This document shows, piece by piece, positions 1-8,668 of a DNA stretch of 64,000 nucleotides (position 1 is its first letter; each line of letters opens with the position of its first letter). The stretch lies in NCBI RefSeq assembly GCF_010894435.1, contig NZ_JAAIXZ010000006.1, positions 62,001 to 126,000 of the forward strand. The letters are read 5' to 3'. The translations under genes and the position numbers were made by a program. The stretch comes from Pyxidicoccus trucidator. GTDB lineage: Bacteria; Myxococcota; Myxococcia; Myxococcales; Myxococcaceae. The notes beneath the pieces are model-generated. The model saw only the letters and a program-made list of their open reading frames with translations. It had not been told where the DNA came from and made no database searches.

Positions 1-2588
1 CGGACCTCTCGCGGGGCACGGAGCTGTGGAGGAGCGACGGCACCGACGAGGGCACCTTCCTCGTGAGGGACATCCGCCCCGGCCCCCTGGACTCGGATCC
101 GCACGACCTGACCGCCGTGGGCACCACGCTCTACTTCGTCGCCAATGACGGCGAGCACGGCGAGGAGCTGTGGCGGAGCAACGGCAAGACGTCGGGGACG
201 TCGCTTGTCGCGGACCTCCGCGCGGGCCTCGGCGGCTCCGCGCCCCGGGACCTCACGGTGCTGGGCAAGACGCTCTACTTCGTCGCCAACGACGGGAACT
301 CCGGCGTCGAGCTGTGGCGCACCGACGGCACGACGTCAGGCACCCGGCTCGTGAAGGACCTGGTCCCCGGCCGCTCGGGCTCGTATCCCGACCTCCTCAC
401 TCCGTCCGGCGGGCGGCTCTACTTCTTCGTCGACCGGGTCCTCTGGAAGAGCGACGGCACCCCCGAGGGCACCATCGCCGTCCGGGAGCTTGAAGCCCTT
501 CCGGGTGTCCGGGTCCGGCCTCGCGGCCTCACCGACGTGGCCGGGCGACTCTTCTTCTTCGTGCGCTCCGAGGTCGATGACGGCGTCCAGCCGAGCCCCC
601 CGCCCCTGACACTGTGGACGAGCGATGGCACGGCGGAAGGAACGGTGCCGCTCGCGGAGCTGCCACGTCCCCTCCTCTCGGACGACCCGCGCCCCACCGA
701 GGCCCGGAGACTCCTCTTCTTCGTCACCGGTACCCCCGAGCACGGTGACGAGCTGTGGCGCAGTGACGGCACACCGGGCGGCACGTACCGCATCTCTGAC
801 ATCGCCCCCGGCCCCGCCAGCTCCAACCCGAGGGAGCTGACCGCGATGGGCAGCTTCCTCTACTTCTCCGCCTGGTCTCCCCGGCATGGCGACGAGCTGT
901 GGCGCAGCGATGGGACACCGGGCGGCACCGCGCTCGTCAAGGACATCACCTCCGGGCCGGACGGCTCGGCGCTCGCGTTCCTGCGGGTCCAGAAGGGACG
1001 GCTCTACTTCTCCGCCCGCGAGCCTGGACGGGGCCATGAGCCCTGGATGAGCAATGGCCTCTCCGTGGGCACGTCCCGCCTCCGTGAAGTCGCGGGCGGT
1101 GCCCTGTCCTCCTCGGCCCGGGGCTTCACGGCCAGTGGCGCGCAGCTGTTCTTCACCGCCCACAACCGTGAAGACGGCGCCGAGCTCTGGGCCATCGGCC
1201 TCGGGCCATCTGCCGATGACTTCCCCTTGCGCCTGCTCTCCACGGAGCAGGACACCTCGCCGGCCCCCATGCTGGACGGGAGCACTGCCCGGCTGGTGCA
1301 GGACCTCCACCCGGGCCCCGGCGTGGCCTCCACCTCCGCGTGGACCACGCTGGGGCGGGTCCTCTTCTTCGACGCGGATGACGGCAGCATCGGCCCGGAG
1401 CCGTGGCGCACCGATGGCACCCCCGAGGGCACCTTCCTGCTGAAGGACCTCCACCCGGGCCCTGTCGGCTCGGAGCCGTCGGGGTTCTTCGTGCTCGGCC
1501 AGCACGTCTACTTCTTCGCCGATGACGGCCTCATGGGCCGCGAGCTGTGGCGCACCGATGGGACTCGCGAGGGCACCGTCCTGGTGAAGGACCTCCACCC
1601 CGGCCCCCATGGCAGCGACGCCTCCGGGCCTGCCGCGGTGATGGAGGGCATCGGGTACTTCGGCGCCAGCGACGGCGTCCACGGCGCCGAGCTGTGGCGC
1701 ACCGACGGCACCCCCGACGGCACCTTCCTCGTGAAGGACCTCCGTCCGGGCCCCTCCGATGGCCTGCCGGGGAACCTCACCGCCGTGGGCGGACGCCTGT
1801 TCTTCTCCGCCTTCTTCGGGGACGAGGGCTGGGAGCCGGGCATCACCGACGGCACGGAGGCGGGCACCCGGCTCGTGAAGGACCTCCTGCCGGGCCAGGG
1901 CGGCTCCTTCCCACGAGGCTTCACCGCCCTGGGCACGCGGGTCGTCTTCGCGGCAGAGGACCTGGAGCACGGCACCGAGCCCTGGGTCAGCGACGGCACC
2001 GAGGCGGGCACCGTGCTGCTGGCAGACCTCCAGCCCGGGTGGCCCAGCTCCGTCCCGGATGGCTTCACCGCGGCGGGAGGCCGCGTCTTCTTCGCGGCGA
2101 GCGACCCGACGCATGGCCGCGAGCCCTGGAGCACCGACGGAACACCCGAGGGCACCCGGCTCGTGGGTGACGTGTGGCCCGGGCCGGAGGGCTCCTACCC
2201 GGGCTGGTTCGGCGCGCTGGGAGACGGCGTCCTCTTCAGCGCCACCGACGGCGTCCATGGCACGGAGCCATGGCGCTCGCACGGCGTGGCGGGCGACGCC
2301 TTCCTGCTCAGGGACGTGCGCCCGGGCCCGGGGCACTCGGAGCCCCGGTGGATGACCGGAGTGGGCGGAGTGGCCCTCTTCCACGCGGACGATGGAGAGC
2401 GGGACGCGGAGCTGTGGCAGACGGATGGCACGGGGGACGGCACCCGGCTCCGTCAGGAGCTGGCACCGGGACGCCTCGGCTCGCTGCCGTACTTCTTCAC
2501 GCCCGCGGGCCCCCACGTCTTCTTCCTGGCCGATGACGGAGCGCACGGCATCGAGTGGTGGGTGCTGGACGAACCCCCGGGAGGATGA
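1..2588 (+). CDS. ELWxxDGT-repeat beta-propeller protein (5' end outside window)
   Basis: The frame is open from base 3, so the start lies upstream of the window. About 860 residues are visible. Almost all of it is a repeat of about 47 residues built around ELWRxDGTxxGTxLVKDLxPG. I count roughly 17 units, a few degenerate (for example SNGLSVGT, SHGVAGDA). A spacer of about 40 residues near 1190-1290 lacks the motif and splits the array into two blocks of similar size, suggesting two propellers. The repeat is known from myxobacterial and other bacterial surface proteins, but its role is unknown. No anchor is seen at the C-terminus, which ends in plain propeller sequence. A second family member lies at 29926-31632. 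Placement in the repeat family is secure. Function, and probable secretion, are inference because the signal peptide is not visible. Confidence 0.85.
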   Translation, partial: DLSRGTELWRSDGTDEGTFLVRDIRPGPLDSDPHDLTAVGTTLYFVANDGEHGEELWRSNGKTSGTSLVADLRAGLGGSAPRDLTVLGKTLYFVANDGNSGVELWRTDGTTSGTRLVKDLVPGRSGSYPDLLTPSGGRLYFFVDRVLWKSDGTPEGTIAVRELEALPGVRVRPRGLTDVAGRLFFFVRSEVDDGVQPSPPPLTLWTSDGTAEGTVPLAELPRPLLSDDPRPTEARRLLFFVTGTPEHGDELWRSDGTPGGTYRISDIAPGPASSNPRELTAMGSFLYFSAWSPRHGDELWRSDGTPGGTALVKDITSGPDGSALAFLRVQKGRLYFSAREPGRGHEPWMSNGLSVGTSRLREVAGGALSSSARGFTASGAQLFFTAHNREDGAELWAIGLGPSADDFPLRLLSTEQDTSPAPMLDGSTARLVQDLHPGPGVASTSAWTTLGRVLFFDADDGSIGPEPWRTDGTPEGTFLLKDLHPGPVGSEPSGFFVLGQHVYFFADDGLMGRELWRTDGTREGTVLVKDLHPGPHGSDASGPAAVMEGIGYFGASDGVHGAELWRTDGTPDGTFLVKDLRPGPSDGLPGNLTAVGGRLFFSAFFGDEGWEPGITDGTEAGTRLVKDLLPGQGGSFPRGFTALGTRVVFAAEDLEHGTEPWVSDGTEAGTVLLADLQPGWPSSVPDGFTAAGGRVFFAASDPTHGREPWSTDGTPEGTRLVGDVWPGPEGSYPGWFGALGDGVLFSATDGVHGTEPWRSHGVAGDAFLLRDVRPGPGHSEPRWMTGVGGVALFHADDGERDAELWQTDGTGDGTRLRQELAPGRLGSLPYFFTPAGPHVFFLADDGAHGIEWWVLDEPPGG

Positions 2589-2686
2589 CGCACGCCGCCG
2601 TCCGGAGAGGCCGCGCTCGGGAATAAACTGGGGCTCCAACTGTTATGCCGGGTTCAACCCCGATTTCGTCCAGGGAGCCCAGAGCC

Positions 2687-3103
2687 ATGACCAGCGAGCA
2701 GTCCCTCATCGTGACCGAGACCGACATGGAGCGCCTGCGCCACGTCATCGACCACCATGATGGCGGTCGCGCTGCCGAGCTGGCGGAGATGCTTGACCTG
2801 GAGCTGTCCCGGGCCCGCGTGGTGGCCTCGGAGACAGTGCCGGCGAACGTGGTGACCATGAACAGCACCGTCATCTTCGAGGACGAAGAGACGTGCGAGC
2901 AGCGTCAGGTGACGCTCGTCTATCCGCGCGACGCTCGCAGCGAGGAGGGCCGCATCTCCGTCCTCGCGCCCATGGGCAGCGCGCTCATCGGCCTCTCCGT
3001 GGGGCAGTCCATCTCGTGGCCGATGCCAGGGGGCCGCACCCGGCGCGTGCGCGTCATCGCGGTGCCCTACCAGCCCGAGGCCGCGGGGCACTACCACCTC
3101 TGA
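2687..3103 (+). CDS. Rnk-like / GreA-GreB C-terminal domain regulator
   Basis: A 138-residue cytoplasmic protein. The second half (about residues 50-130) has the FKBP-like beta fold signature of GreA/GreB C-terminal domains as found in Rnk, including the stretch LAPMGSALIGLSVGQSISW. The N-terminal helical part is short, as in Rnk, and lacks the long GreA coiled coil. Rnk-type proteins bind RNA polymerase near the secondary channel and were named regulators of nucleoside diphosphate kinase. The start ATG at 2687 is preferred over one at 2645 because the extra residues do not resemble the family. The gene stands alone, with a hairpin just after its stop. Confidence 0.8.
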   Translation: MTSEQSLIVTETDMERLRHVIDHHDGGRAAELAEMLDLELSRARVVASETVPANVVTMNSTVIFEDEETCEQRQVTLVYPRDARSEEGRISVLAPMGSALIGLSVGQSISWPMPGGRTRRVRVIAVPYQPEAAGHYHL

Positions 3104-3109
3104 CGGCCC

Positions 3110-3144
3110 GGAGCACGGCCCCGAGTAGCACTGTGCCGTGCTCC
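3110..3144 (+). terminator. Hairpin downstream of the Rnk-like gene
   Basis: A perfect 10-bp inverted repeat (GGAGCACGGC at 3110-3119 with its complement at 3135-3144, 15-nt loop) begins 6 nt after the stop. There is no clear T run, which is usual for such GC-rich genomes. Confidence 0.6.
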
Positions 3145-3189
3145 CGGAAGCGAAAGCGGCATACGATGCGTGGGCCCGGGGGGGCCCAC

Positions 3190-3996
3190 ATGACGACCGC
3201 TGTTCCAGTCACCGCGCAGGACTTCACGCACCGCTATGTCCCTGTCTTCGGCAAGCGGGTGCACCGCCTGGGGCTGGCGGCCCAGTACGGCATCGACGAG
3301 GCGGGCATGAGTGCCGCCTTCGAGCGCGGCCTCAACTACGTCTTCTGGACGCCCAACTCGCGCAAGCTGACGCGACTGCTGCGCGCGCAGCTCAAGCAGG
3401 ACCGCGAGCGCTTCGTCGTCGCCGCGGGCCCCACCCTCGGCTGGTTCCCCAGCCAGGTGCGCCGGGGCTGCGAGCGCGCGCTCAAGGTGCTCGGCACGGA
3501 CTACCTGGACCTCTTCCAGCTCTACTGGCTCGGCACCACCAGCGCCTGGACGCCCGGCACCGTGGACGTGCTGATGAAGCTCAAGGAGGAAGGCAAGGTC
3601 CGCGCCCTGGGGGTCTCCATCCATGACCGGCAGCGCGCGGGCAGGCTCGCCGAGGACTCTCCGCTGGATGCGCTGATGATCCGCTACAACGCCGCCCACC
3701 CCGGCGCCGAGCGCGACATCTTCCCGCACCTGGCCCGCCGCCAGCCCGCCGTCGTCGCGTACACCGCCACGAGCTGGCGCCGCCTCCTCAAGCGCCCTCG
3801 CGGCTGGGACGGCCCCGTGCCCACGGCCGGTGACTGCTACCGCTTCTGTCTCTCCAACGCGAACGTGGACGTGGTCCTCACCGGCCCCGCCAACGCCGCG
3901 CAGCTCGACGACAACCTCGCCGCCCTGGAGCGCGGGCCCCTGTCCCCCGACGAGCTGCGGTGGATGCGCGACTTCGGCCAGGTCGTCCACGGCTGA
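3190..3996 (+). CDS. Aldo/keto reductase-like protein lacking catalytic tetrad
   Basis: A 268-residue protein with the backbone signatures of the aldo/keto reductase barrel. Visible are GLNYVFWTP (where the family has GINFIDTA), RALKVLGTDYLDLFQLYW, and KVRALGVSIHD (family KIRALGVSNF). Aligning these motifs shows that the usual Asp is Trp, the VYG tyrosine is missing, the lysine of the TK motif is alanine (VVAAGP), and the His after QL is Tyr. It is therefore unlikely to be a classical NADPH reductase. The C-terminal nucleotide-binding part (VDVVLTGPANAAQLDDNL) is still recognisable. The ATG at 3190 follows a run of G. An iron-sulfur-type ending is absent. Family membership is fairly sure, function unknown. 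Confidence 0.75.
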   Translation: MTTAVPVTAQDFTHRYVPVFGKRVHRLGLAAQYGIDEAGMSAAFERGLNYVFWTPNSRKLTRLLRAQLKQDRERFVVAAGPTLGWFPSQVRRGCERALKVLGTDYLDLFQLYWLGTTSAWTPGTVDVLMKLKEEGKVRALGVSIHDRQRAGRLAEDSPLDALMIRYNAAHPGAERDIFPHLARRQPAVVAYTATSWRRLLKRPRGWDGPVPTAGDCYRFCLSNANVDVVLTGPANAAQLDDNLAALERGPLSPDELRWMRDFGQVVHG

Positions 3997-4190
3997 CGCA
4001 CGCGGAGCAGGTGGAGGCGCCTCGGCCGATTTGACACACCCCGAGGGCGGCAGCCCGCCACCGTGGCAGCCCGGCCACGCGCCAGGCCCGGCAGCCTCCT
4101 TCCGGTGTACCCGATTGCGAGGCCATGCCCAGGCACGCGCCTTGCCTCCGTCGTAGGCTCGCTCCTCGTCCCGAGCCCTGGGGAATCGCC

Positions 4191-6605
4191 ATGTCCGAGG
4201 TACAACCGAGCCCGTCACTCGAGGCTCCTCCGCCGCCGCTCCACCCGGTACCACCGCACAGCGCACCCGCGATGGCGCCATGGAGGACCGTGCTGCACGC
4301 GCTGTTCGGCGTGGTGCTTCCCGCGGTGACGCTGGGGGTGGAGCTCGTCACGGGGATGTGCGCCGACACGTTCTTCGACCCGCTGCCCACGCCCCTGCAC
4401 ATCCTGCTGGTGGCGGCCGTGCCCGCCGCGAATGCGCTGGCGCTCGTGGTCATCCACCGCCGTGCGTCGCACCTGCTCCGGGCGCAGCTGCTGCTCAACG
4501 GCGCGGCGCTCGGCGTGGGCCTGCTCTACACGCTCCTGTTCCTCCCCCTCCTGCCCCTGGCGCTCATCGGGATCTTCTTTGGCATCGGCGTGCTCCCGCT
4601 CGCGCCCCTGTCCTCGCTCCTCTCCGGAGTGCTCCTGCGCCGGCGGCTCCTGCGCAGCGGCTGGCCCCTGCCCGCCACCCGCTGGTGGCCAGGCGCGCTC
4701 GTGGCCGTGCTGCTCATCATCGCCGGTGAGCTGCCGGGAGCCGTCACGCGCGTGGGGCTGCATGTGGCGGCGACGGGGAGTCCCTCGGCCCAGGCCCAGG
4801 CGCTGCGGGTGCTGCGGGTGCTGGGCAGCGAGGAAGCGCTGCGCGAGGCCTGCTACGAGGGCTCCCGCCGCTACAGCCTGCTCGGCTTCCTCCTCGCCCA
4901 GGACGAGCCCGTGTTGCCCGACGACGCGCGCCGCGTGTTCTACCGGGTGACGGGGCGCCCCTTCAACGCGGAGTCCCGCCCCGAGGGCCGCAGGGGTCAC
5001 CTGGTGCGTGGCTGGGACAGCTGGGACAGGGATACCGCCTCCGAGCAGGTGGGTGGACGCGTCCCGGGGCTGTCGCTCTCCGCCTCCACGATGGAGGGCT
5101 CGGTCGACGCCGACGCGGCGCTCGGCTACCTCGAGTGGACGATGGAGTTCGCCACCACGGAGCCCGGCCAGCACGAGGCGCGGATGCTGGTGCAGCTGCC
5201 TCCGGGCGGAGTGGTGTCCCGGGTGACGCTCTACATCGACGGCGAGCCGCGCGAGGCCGCCTTCGCGGGCACCGGGAAGGTGCGCGCGGCCTACACGCAG
5301 GTGGTGCAGCGCAGGATGGACCCGCTGCTCGTCACCGCGCGGCCGGGAGACCGCGTGCAGGTACAGGCCTTCCCCATCCTCAAGGGCAAGCCCATGCGCG
5401 TGAAGCTCGGCATCAGCGCGCCGCTCGTACTGGAGGACGCGGGCCGCGCCGGCGCCCTGCCCCTGCCCACCATCCAGGAGCGCAACTTCGACCTGGCGGA
5501 GACCTTCCGCCATGCCGCGCGCATCGAGTCGCGCCAGCCCATGACGGGCCTCGCGGCGGCGCCCGCCCTCGCGCGCGGCGACGGGGTGCACGAGTGGCTG
5601 GGGGCGCTCTCCGATGCGCAGGTGCGGGCACACGAGGCCACGCTGCGGGTGAAGCGCACCGGCGCACCCGTGATGGTGTGGAGCCCTGACCTTCCGCAGC
5701 CCGACGCCTTCACCATCCGCCAGCGCGTAGAGGAGGTCCTGTCACCGAAGCCCGCGAAGCTGCTCATCGTGGTGGACGGCTCGGAGGGGATGGAGCCGGC
5801 CCTGGAGGCGCTCGCGGACGCGCTCGCCACCGTGCCTGATGGGGTGGAGCTGGCCGTGTTCGCGGCGCGCGATGGCGTGGAGGAGCTGGTGTCGTTGCGG
5901 CGCGCGGAGGCGGGCGGAAGGGGCATCGCCGCCGAGCGCCTGCGCGAGCTCTCCGCCACCGGCGGTCAGGACACCGCCCCCGCGCTGGCTCGCGCCTGGC
6001 CCCTGCTCGCCACCGACGCTTCCAGCATCGTGCTGTGGGTACACGGCGCCCAGCCGCTCCCGCCCGACCAGGATGTGGCGGAGCTCCGCCTCTCGGGTCC
6101 CCGTGCCGTCGAGGTGGTGGACGTGCAGACGGCTTCCGGACCGAACGCCGCCGCCGAGGCGCTGCCCGCCCACGTCCCGCTGCGCCCGCTGCCTCGTACG
6201 GCCACGCTGCGCCAGGACCTCGAGCGGCTCTTCAGCGCCTGGGGCACGCCTCGCCCCACCTTCGTGCGGGAGCGTGTCGCGGCCAGCGCGTCCGCCAGCG
6301 CGGGGCAGCGGACCTCCGCGCACCTCGCCCGGCTGTGGGCACGTGACGAGGTGGCGCGGATGCTCGCGAGCGGACGGGAGGACACGCGTGACGAGGCCCA
6401 GACGCTCGCGGTCGCGCACCAGCTGGTGACGGGGGTGACGGGGGCAGTGGTGCTCGAGCGCAAGGAGCAATACGACGCGGCGGGCCTGACTCCGGTGGAC
6501 CCGGGCACGGTGCCCACGGTGCCGGAGCCGGAGACCTGGCTGCTGCTCGCGATGGCCTGCGTCCTCCTGGGGGTGGTGGCCCTGCGGCGCCGGAGGATGG
6601 CGTGA
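4191..6605 (+). CDS. VIT and vWA domain membrane protein with PEP-CTERM-like tail
   Basis: 804 residues. The N-terminus carries about five hydrophobic segments (roughly residues 26-185). A VIT domain follows at about 310-435 (EARMLVQLPPGGVVSRVTLYI; a conserved RxxDPLLV). A vWA-like domain lies near 522-680 with VVDGSEGM in place of the DxSxS metal site. The last 30 residues read VPEPETW, a hydrophobic helix, then RRRR, which is the tripartite form of a PEP-CTERM exosortase signal. Its stop overlaps the GTG start of the exosortase gene (GTGA at 6602-6605), so the two are translationally coupled. By inference it is the dedicated substrate of that exosortase. The start at 4191 is chosen over 4125 because the upstream extension has no domain character. 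VIT/vWA proteins usually act at surfaces, but the ligand is unknown. Confidence 0.85.
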   Translation: MSEVQPSPSLEAPPPPLHPVPPHSAPAMAPWRTVLHALFGVVLPAVTLGVELVTGMCADTFFDPLPTPLHILLVAAVPAANALALVVIHRRASHLLRAQLLLNGAALGVGLLYTLLFLPLLPLALIGIFFGIGVLPLAPLSSLLSGVLLRRRLLRSGWPLPATRWWPGALVAVLLIIAGELPGAVTRVGLHVAATGSPSAQAQALRVLRVLGSEEALREACYEGSRRYSLLGFLLAQDEPVLPDDARRVFYRVTGRPFNAESRPEGRRGHLVRGWDSWDRDTASEQVGGRVPGLSLSASTMEGSVDADAALGYLEWTMEFATTEPGQHEARMLVQLPPGGVVSRVTLYIDGEPREAAFAGTGKVRAAYTQVVQRRMDPLLVTARPGDRVQVQAFPILKGKPMRVKLGISAPLVLEDAGRAGALPLPTIQERNFDLAETFRHAARIESRQPMTGLAAAPALARGDGVHEWLGALSDAQVRAHEATLRVKRTGAPVMVWSPDLPQPDAFTIRQRVEEVLSPKPAKLLIVVDGSEGMEPALEALADALATVPDGVELAVFAARDGVEELVSLRRAEAGGRGIAAERLRELSATGGQDTAPALARAWPLLATDASSIVLWVHGAQPLPPDQDVAELRLSGPRAVEVVDVQTASGPNAAAEALPAHVPLRPLPRTATLRQDLERLFSAWGTPRPTFVRERVAASASASAGQRTSAHLARLWARDEVARMLASGREDTRDEAQTLAVAHQLVTGVTGAVVLERKEQYDAAGLTPVDPGTVPTVPEPETWLLLAMACVLLGVVALRRRRMA

Positions 6606-7399
6606 CGCGCGCCACCGCCCTCGTGCTCACGCTGCAGCTCGTCGCCGGCTGGCCCGCGTGGCGCTGGTGGCTCACGCGCATGCGGGACGGCTCCGACGAG
6701 CCGTGGGGCGTGGTGGCGCTGGTCGCCCTCGTGCTCCTGTGCGTCCGTGGCGCGCGTCACCCGCTCGCGCCCGTGCACCTCGGACTGCTGGCCGCCGCCA
6801 ACCTCGCGCTCGCCGCCGCGCACCCGCTGCTGCCTCCGCTGGTGCATGCGGCCTGCTGCGTGCTGTGCGTCACCGCCCTGCTTGCGCGCGCGTCCACGGG
6901 CAGCGCCTTCCACCTGCCCACCTGGCTGCTCGCGCTCCTCGCGCTGCCGGTGCTCGCCTCCGTGCAGTTCTACCTGGGATATCCCCTGCGGCTCGCGGCA
7001 GCCGTGCTGGCCGTGCCGATGCTGCAGCTGCTCGGGCTGCCCGCCGTGCGCGCGGGGGTGGACCTGCAGCTGGCCTCCACGGTGGTGCAGGTGGACGCGC
7101 CGTGCAGCGGGGCACGCATGCTGTGGGTGGGACTGTTCCTGGCGGTGGTGCTCGCCCACGTCCTGCGGCTGGACGCGGCGCGCACCCTGCTCACCTGCGC
7201 GCTCGCGGGCCTCGCCGTGGTGCTGGGCAACGCCCTGCGCGTCAGCACGCTCGCCCTGGTGGAGACCGGCCGCGTCGCGGGCCCGGACTGGCTGCACGAG
7301 GGCGTGGGGGCCGGCACCTTCGTCCTGGTGGCGCTCGCCATCCTCGCGGCCGCCACCTGGCTGCGGGGCGGAGAAGCGCCACGGGAGGTGGTGGGATGA
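6602..7399 (+). CDS. Exosortase/archaeosortase family transpeptidase
   Basis: 265 residues, almost wholly hydrophobic with about eight membrane helices. The exosortase catalytic residues are all present: Cys168 in DAPCSGARM, Arg213 in GNALRVS, and His232 in LHEGVG. Exosortases cleave C-terminal sorting signals such as PEP-CTERM at the inner membrane. The GTG start overlaps the stop of the upstream VIT/PEP-CTERM gene, and the stop overlaps the ATG of the EpsI-like gene (ATGA at 7396-7399). That coupling suggests a single-substrate system like the XrtN plus VIT-protein pairs reported in Bacteroidetes. I do not assign a subclass. No polysaccharide genes, the usual exosortase neighbours, are adjacent. 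Confidence 0.88.
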   Translation: MTRATALVLTLQLVAGWPAWRWWLTRMRDGSDEPWGVVALVALVLLCVRGARHPLAPVHLGLLAAANLALAAAHPLLPPLVHAACCVLCVTALLARASTGSAFHLPTWLLALLALPVLASVQFYLGYPLRLAAAVLAVPMLQLLGLPAVRAGVDLQLASTVVQVDAPCSGARMLWVGLFLAVVLAHVLRLDAARTLLTCALAGLAVVLGNALRVSTLALVETGRVAGPDWLHEGVGAGTFVLVALAILAAATWLRGGEAPREVVG

Positions 7400-7953
7400 G
7401 CCGCCTCGCCACCCTCGCCTTCACGGCGTGCTGCCTGCTCGCGGCCGTGCTTCCCCTGCGTGAGGCGCGTGACGCACCCCAGGGGGCCTCCTCCACGGCC
7501 TTCCCTGGCTGGCCCGCCTCCTTCGAGGGCCTTCCCCTGCAGTCCCTGCCCCTCACCGAGCGCGAGATTCGCTTCGCGGCGGACTTTCCCGGCCGCATCG
7601 GACGCTTCAGCGACGGCCAGCGCGAGCTGGTGCTGCGCTGGGTAGAGGCGCCTACCCGCCAGCTGCACCCGGCCGAGGACTGCTTCCGGGGACTGGGCTA
7701 CGCCATCACTCCCCAGCCGTCGAGCCGTGGCGCGGACGGCGTCACCTGGCACCGCTTCCACGCGGCGCGCGGAGGCACGGCGCTGGAGGTGTCCGAGGCG
7801 ATCACCGACGGCGCGGGCGGACGCTGGACGGATGCCTCCGCGTGGTACTGGAGCGCGCTGCTGGGCCGCACCTCGGGCCCCTGGTGGGCCGTCACCGTCG
7901 CTGAGCGGGCCCCGGAAGACCCGAGGCAGGCCGCGCGGATACCAGTCAGATGA
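7396..7953 (+). CDS. EpsI-like exosortase-associated protein
   Basis: 185 residues. The N-terminus is a signal peptide or membrane anchor (LATLAFTACCLLAAVLPL), followed by a periplasmic domain. The central motif LHPAEDCFRGLGYAI corresponds to the HSPExCLPGAGW motif of EpsI/DUF3485 proteins, and the W-rich ending (WYWSALLGRTSGPWW) also fits that family. EpsI domains accompany exosortases, often fused to them; their biochemical role is not established. The start overlaps the exosortase stop by 4 nt. Together with the two upstream genes it forms a closed three-gene unit. Confidence 0.75.
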   Translation: MSRLATLAFTACCLLAAVLPLREARDAPQGASSTAFPGWPASFEGLPLQSLPLTEREIRFAADFPGRIGRFSDGQRELVLRWVEAPTRQLHPAEDCFRGLGYAITPQPSSRGADGVTWHRFHAARGGTALEVSEAITDGAGGRWTDASAWYWSALLGRTSGPWWAVTVAERAPEDPRQAARIPVR

Positions 7954-8039
7954 ATCGAGCGGGGCTCCAGGCTCGCCGATAATCTGGTCACCGGCGACGG
8001 CGCGCAGGAGGCGCCCCTCTCCCGCCGCAGGAGTCACGC

Positions 8040-8624
8040 GTGCCGAAGAAGCCTGCCGTCAACGAGGCCGAGGTGATTGCCTTCCGCGACGCCGCGAAGT
8101 TCGAGGCCTGGCTGGACAAGCACGTCGACCTGCAGGCCGGGGTGTGGCTGAAGCTCGCGAAGAAGGGGTCGGGCGTCCCGTCGCTGACCGACGACGAGGC
8201 GGTCGACATCGGCCTGTGCTACGGCTGGATCTCCGGCCAGCGCAAGTCCTGCGACGAGGTCTACTACCTGCAGAAGTACGTGCCCCGCCGGCCCTCCAGT
8301 CGCTGGTCGCAAGTCAATGTGGCCAAGGTCGAGAAGCTGCTCGCGGCCGGACGGATGCGACCGTCAGGCCTGGCCGAGGTCGAGGCCGCCAAGGCTGACG
8401 GGCGGTGGGCCGCCGCCTACGCGTCGCAGCGCACTGCCACCGTCCCACCCGATCTCGCCGCCGCCCTGGCGGCGAGCCGGAAGGCGGCGCGAGCGTTCGA
8501 GGCGCTCGGCAAGACCCAGCAGTATGCGGTAATCCTGAAGCTCGTGACCGCCCGCACTGCTACGGCCCGCGCCGCCCAACTGCGCAAAGCCCTGACGGCG
8601 CTCGAAGCACGCGGCGCCCCGTGA
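8040..8624 (+). CDS. YdeI/OmpD-associated family protein
   Basis: 194 residues, soluble. It has the conserved pattern of the YdeI family: an N-terminal FRDAAKFEAWLDKH segment, LTDDEAVDIGLCYGWISGQRK in the middle, YVPRRPSSRWSQVNVAKVEKL, and a C-terminal Ala-rich helical half. Some members have been linked to bacteriocin or peptide protection, but the molecular role is unclear. The start is GTG at 8040, with CAGGAG about 7 nt upstream. It is a single gene without obvious partners. Confidence 0.8.
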   Translation: MPKKPAVNEAEVIAFRDAAKFEAWLDKHVDLQAGVWLKLAKKGSGVPSLTDDEAVDIGLCYGWISGQRKSCDEVYYLQKYVPRRPSSRWSQVNVAKVEKLLAAGRMRPSGLAEVEAAKADGRWAAAYASQRTATVPPDLAAALAASRKAARAFEALGKTQQYAVILKLVTARTATARAAQLRKALTALEARGAP

Positions 8625-8668
8625 AACTCCATCCACGAAGCTCGAACCACCGACCCAGGTTGATCCCC

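Noticed and set aside
336..2639. A 767-residue open frame on the minus strand opposite the ELWxxDGT gene
   Set aside because: It is a shadow produced by very high third-position GC. It has no domain and is rich in Arg, Ala and Gly, while the plus strand has clear repeats.
4125..4190. Upstream start for the VIT-domain protein
   Set aside because: The added 22 residues have no family character and ATG 4191 fits the start of the protein.
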